From: Sipunculus nudus
Taxonomy: Eukaryota > Annelida > Sipuncula > Golfingiida > Sipunculidae
DNA: 64,000 bases
Reading direction: 5' to 3'
Assembly: GCA_026874595.1 (NCBI GenBank)
Contig: CM049317.1
Coordinates: 57,370,618 to 57,434,617 of the forward strand
Shown here piece by piece: positions 62,501-64,000 of the stretch. Made by a program: the position numbers and the translations under genes. Under the pieces are notes generated by a model. That model was not told the DNA's origin. It did not search any database and was given only the letters and a program-made list of their open reading frames with translations. Each line of letters begins with the position of its first letter. Position 1 is the first letter of the stretch.

Positions 62501-64000
62501 ATGGCGATGATGTACCAGTACATGAGTAGGGGTATATAGGGCTGGTTATGATATTACAGTGACGCTGATGATGATGATGATGATGATGTACCAGTATATG
62601 AGTATGGGTATATAGGGCTAGTTATGATATTACAGTGACGATGATGATGGTGATGATGATGTACCAGCACATGAGTAGGGGTATATAGGGCTGGTTATGA
62701 TATTACAGTGACGATGATGATGGTGATGATGATGTACCAGCACATGAGTAGGGGTATATAGGGCTGGTTATGATATTACAGTGACACTGATGATGGTGAT
62801 TATGATGATTTACCAGTACATGAATAGGGATATATAGGGCTGGTTATGATATTACAGTGACACTGATGATGGTGATGATGATGACGTACCAGTACATGAG
62901 TAGGGTTTATAGGGCTGGTTATGATATTACAGTGACGCTTATGATGATGATGATAAAGGTGATGATGATGATGATGATGTACCAGTACAAGGGTAGGGGA
63001 ATATAGGGTTAGTTATGATATTACAGTGGCGCTGATGAGGATGGTGATGAAGGTGATGGTATGATGATGATGTACCAGTATATAAGTAGGGGTATACAGG
63101 ACTAGTTATAATATCACAGTGACGCTAATGATGATGGTGATGAAGGTGATGATGATGTTGATGATGTACCAGTACATGGGTAGGGGTATATAGGGCTGGT
63201 TATGATATTACAGTGACGCTAATGATGGTGGTGATGATGATGTACCAGTACATGAGTAGGGGTATATAGGGCTGGTTATGATATTACAGTGACGCTGAAG
63301 ATGATGGTGATGAAGGTGATGATGATGATGATGATGTACCAGTACATGGGTAGGGGAATACAATGCTGGTTATGATATTACAGTGAGGCTGATGATGTTG
63401 ACGATGATGATGATGATGATGATATACCAGTAAATAAGTAGGGGTATATAGGGCTGGTTATGATATTACAGTGACGACATTGATGATGATGATGATGATG
63501 TACCAGTACATAAGTAGGGGTATATTGGGCTGGTTATGATATTACAGTGACGACGATGATGATGATGATGATGTACCAGTACATGAGTAGGGGTATATAG
63601 GGCTGGTTATGATATTACCGTGACGACGATGATGATGATGGTGATGATGTACCTGAACATGAGTAGGGGTATATAGGGCTGGTTATGATATTACAGTGAC
63701 GACGATGATGATGATGATGATGTACCAGTACATGAGTAGGGGTATGTAGGGCTGGTTATGATATTACAGTGACGCTGATGATGATGATGATGATGTACCA
63801 GTACATGAGTAGGGGTATGTAGGGCTGGTTATGATATTACAGTGACACTGATGATGATGATGATGATGTACCTGTACATGAGTAGGGGTATGTAGGGCTG
63901 GTTATGATATTACAGTGACGACGATGATGATGATGATGATGTACCAGTACATGAGTAGGGGTATATAGGGCTGGTTATGATATTACAGTGACGACGATGA
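59588..64000. repeat. ~77-bp satellite with palindromic core and variable GAT tract
   Basis: Roughly 55-60 tandem units run from about 59600 off the right edge. Each unit has a nearly invariant ~53-bp core: GTACCAGTACATGAGTAGGG, then GTATATAGGGCTGGTTATGA, then TATTACAGTGACG. A GAT/GGT trinucleotide tract of about 15-35 bp follows; it sets the unit length (about 68-95 bp). ATGTACCAGTACAT is an inverted repeat with a two-base centre. Most core variants are shared point changes (ctaGtt/ctgGtt, gtTtatag/gtAtatag, cagtAtatg/cagtAcatg). Units from about 62930 to 63470 are more diverged with longer GAT/GGTGAA tracts. No open frame over 60 codons crosses the array. Confidence 0.98.

Noticed and set aside
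59588-64000. CRISPR-like array (regular repeat units with variable interiors)
   Set aside because: The variable part is a GAT/GGT microsatellite rather than unique spacers, and the context is eukaryotic.

Overview
The window looks like a gene-poor, AT-rich (about two-thirds A+T by eye) piece of an animal nuclear genome, most likely a marine lophotrochozoan such as a mollusc. The taxon is inferred only from style: dense (TA)n/(GA)n microsatellites, tRNA-derived SINEs, short hAT-type elements with CAGGGGC-like ends, and TTCGCGA-type dispersed repeats. There is nothing bacterial: no operons, no ribosome-binding-site-spaced ORFs, no CRISPR array. I found no protein-coding gene I can defend. Open frames over 60 codons are microsatellite translations (YIYIYI, SLSLSL, RERERE), minisatellite translations, or short frames in unique DNA with no recognisable domain.

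Layout. 1-3.8 kb: AT-rich DNA with two GC-richer, enhancer-like islands and a 23-bp exact duplication. 3.8-6.9 kb: a 29-bp minisatellite whose centre is organised as 58-bp dimers (CCACGTG monomer alternating with CCACGGG monomer) and whose edges are diverged monomers. 7-11 kb: microsatellites, a tRNA-derived SINE (9.06-9.29 kb) and a small hAT-like element (10.28 kb). 11.6-15 kb: GC-richer islands with two promoter-like arrangements (CCAAT/GC-box/TATA near 12.98 kb; NRF1/CRE/TATA near 14.34 kb). 17.8-18.5 kb: a 27-bp minisatellite, open as a Ser/Pro repeat. 18.66-19.02 kb: a second hAT-like element with a 5-bp target duplication. 19-31 kb: alternating AT desert and GC-richer islands, including the largest at 26.5-27.7 kb, and a paired octamer site at 31.2 kb. 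31-43 kb: AT desert, microsatellites, several islands, and a partial repeat related to the 53-kb hAT element. 43.1-44.5 kb: a degenerate ~56-bp array. 46.8-47.3 kb: a dispersed repeat joined to a second SINE. 47.8-50.3 kb: more islands. 50.3-51.8 kb: a degenerate ATCGATTA-rich array interrupted by a unique segment with a CTCF-like motif. 53.05-53.53 kb: a complete non-autonomous hAT element with a perfect 8-bp target duplication. 54.3-54.65 kb: a third tRNA-like SINE. 55.9-56.2 kb: an (ATTAT)n array between two copies of a dispersed repeat. 57.6-58.0 kb: a ~128-bp triplication. 59.6 kb to the end: a large ~77-bp satellite (roughly 55-60 copies) with a palindromic core and a length-variable GAT tract; it runs off the window.

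Interpretation. About twenty unique, GC-richer islands in an AT-rich desert, with homeodomain-, POU-, CRE-, E-box- and CTCF-like motifs, would fit an intergenic or intronic regulatory landscape next to a developmental gene outside the window. That is inference: conservation cannot be tested from one sequence. The firm content is the repeat and mobile-element annotation.
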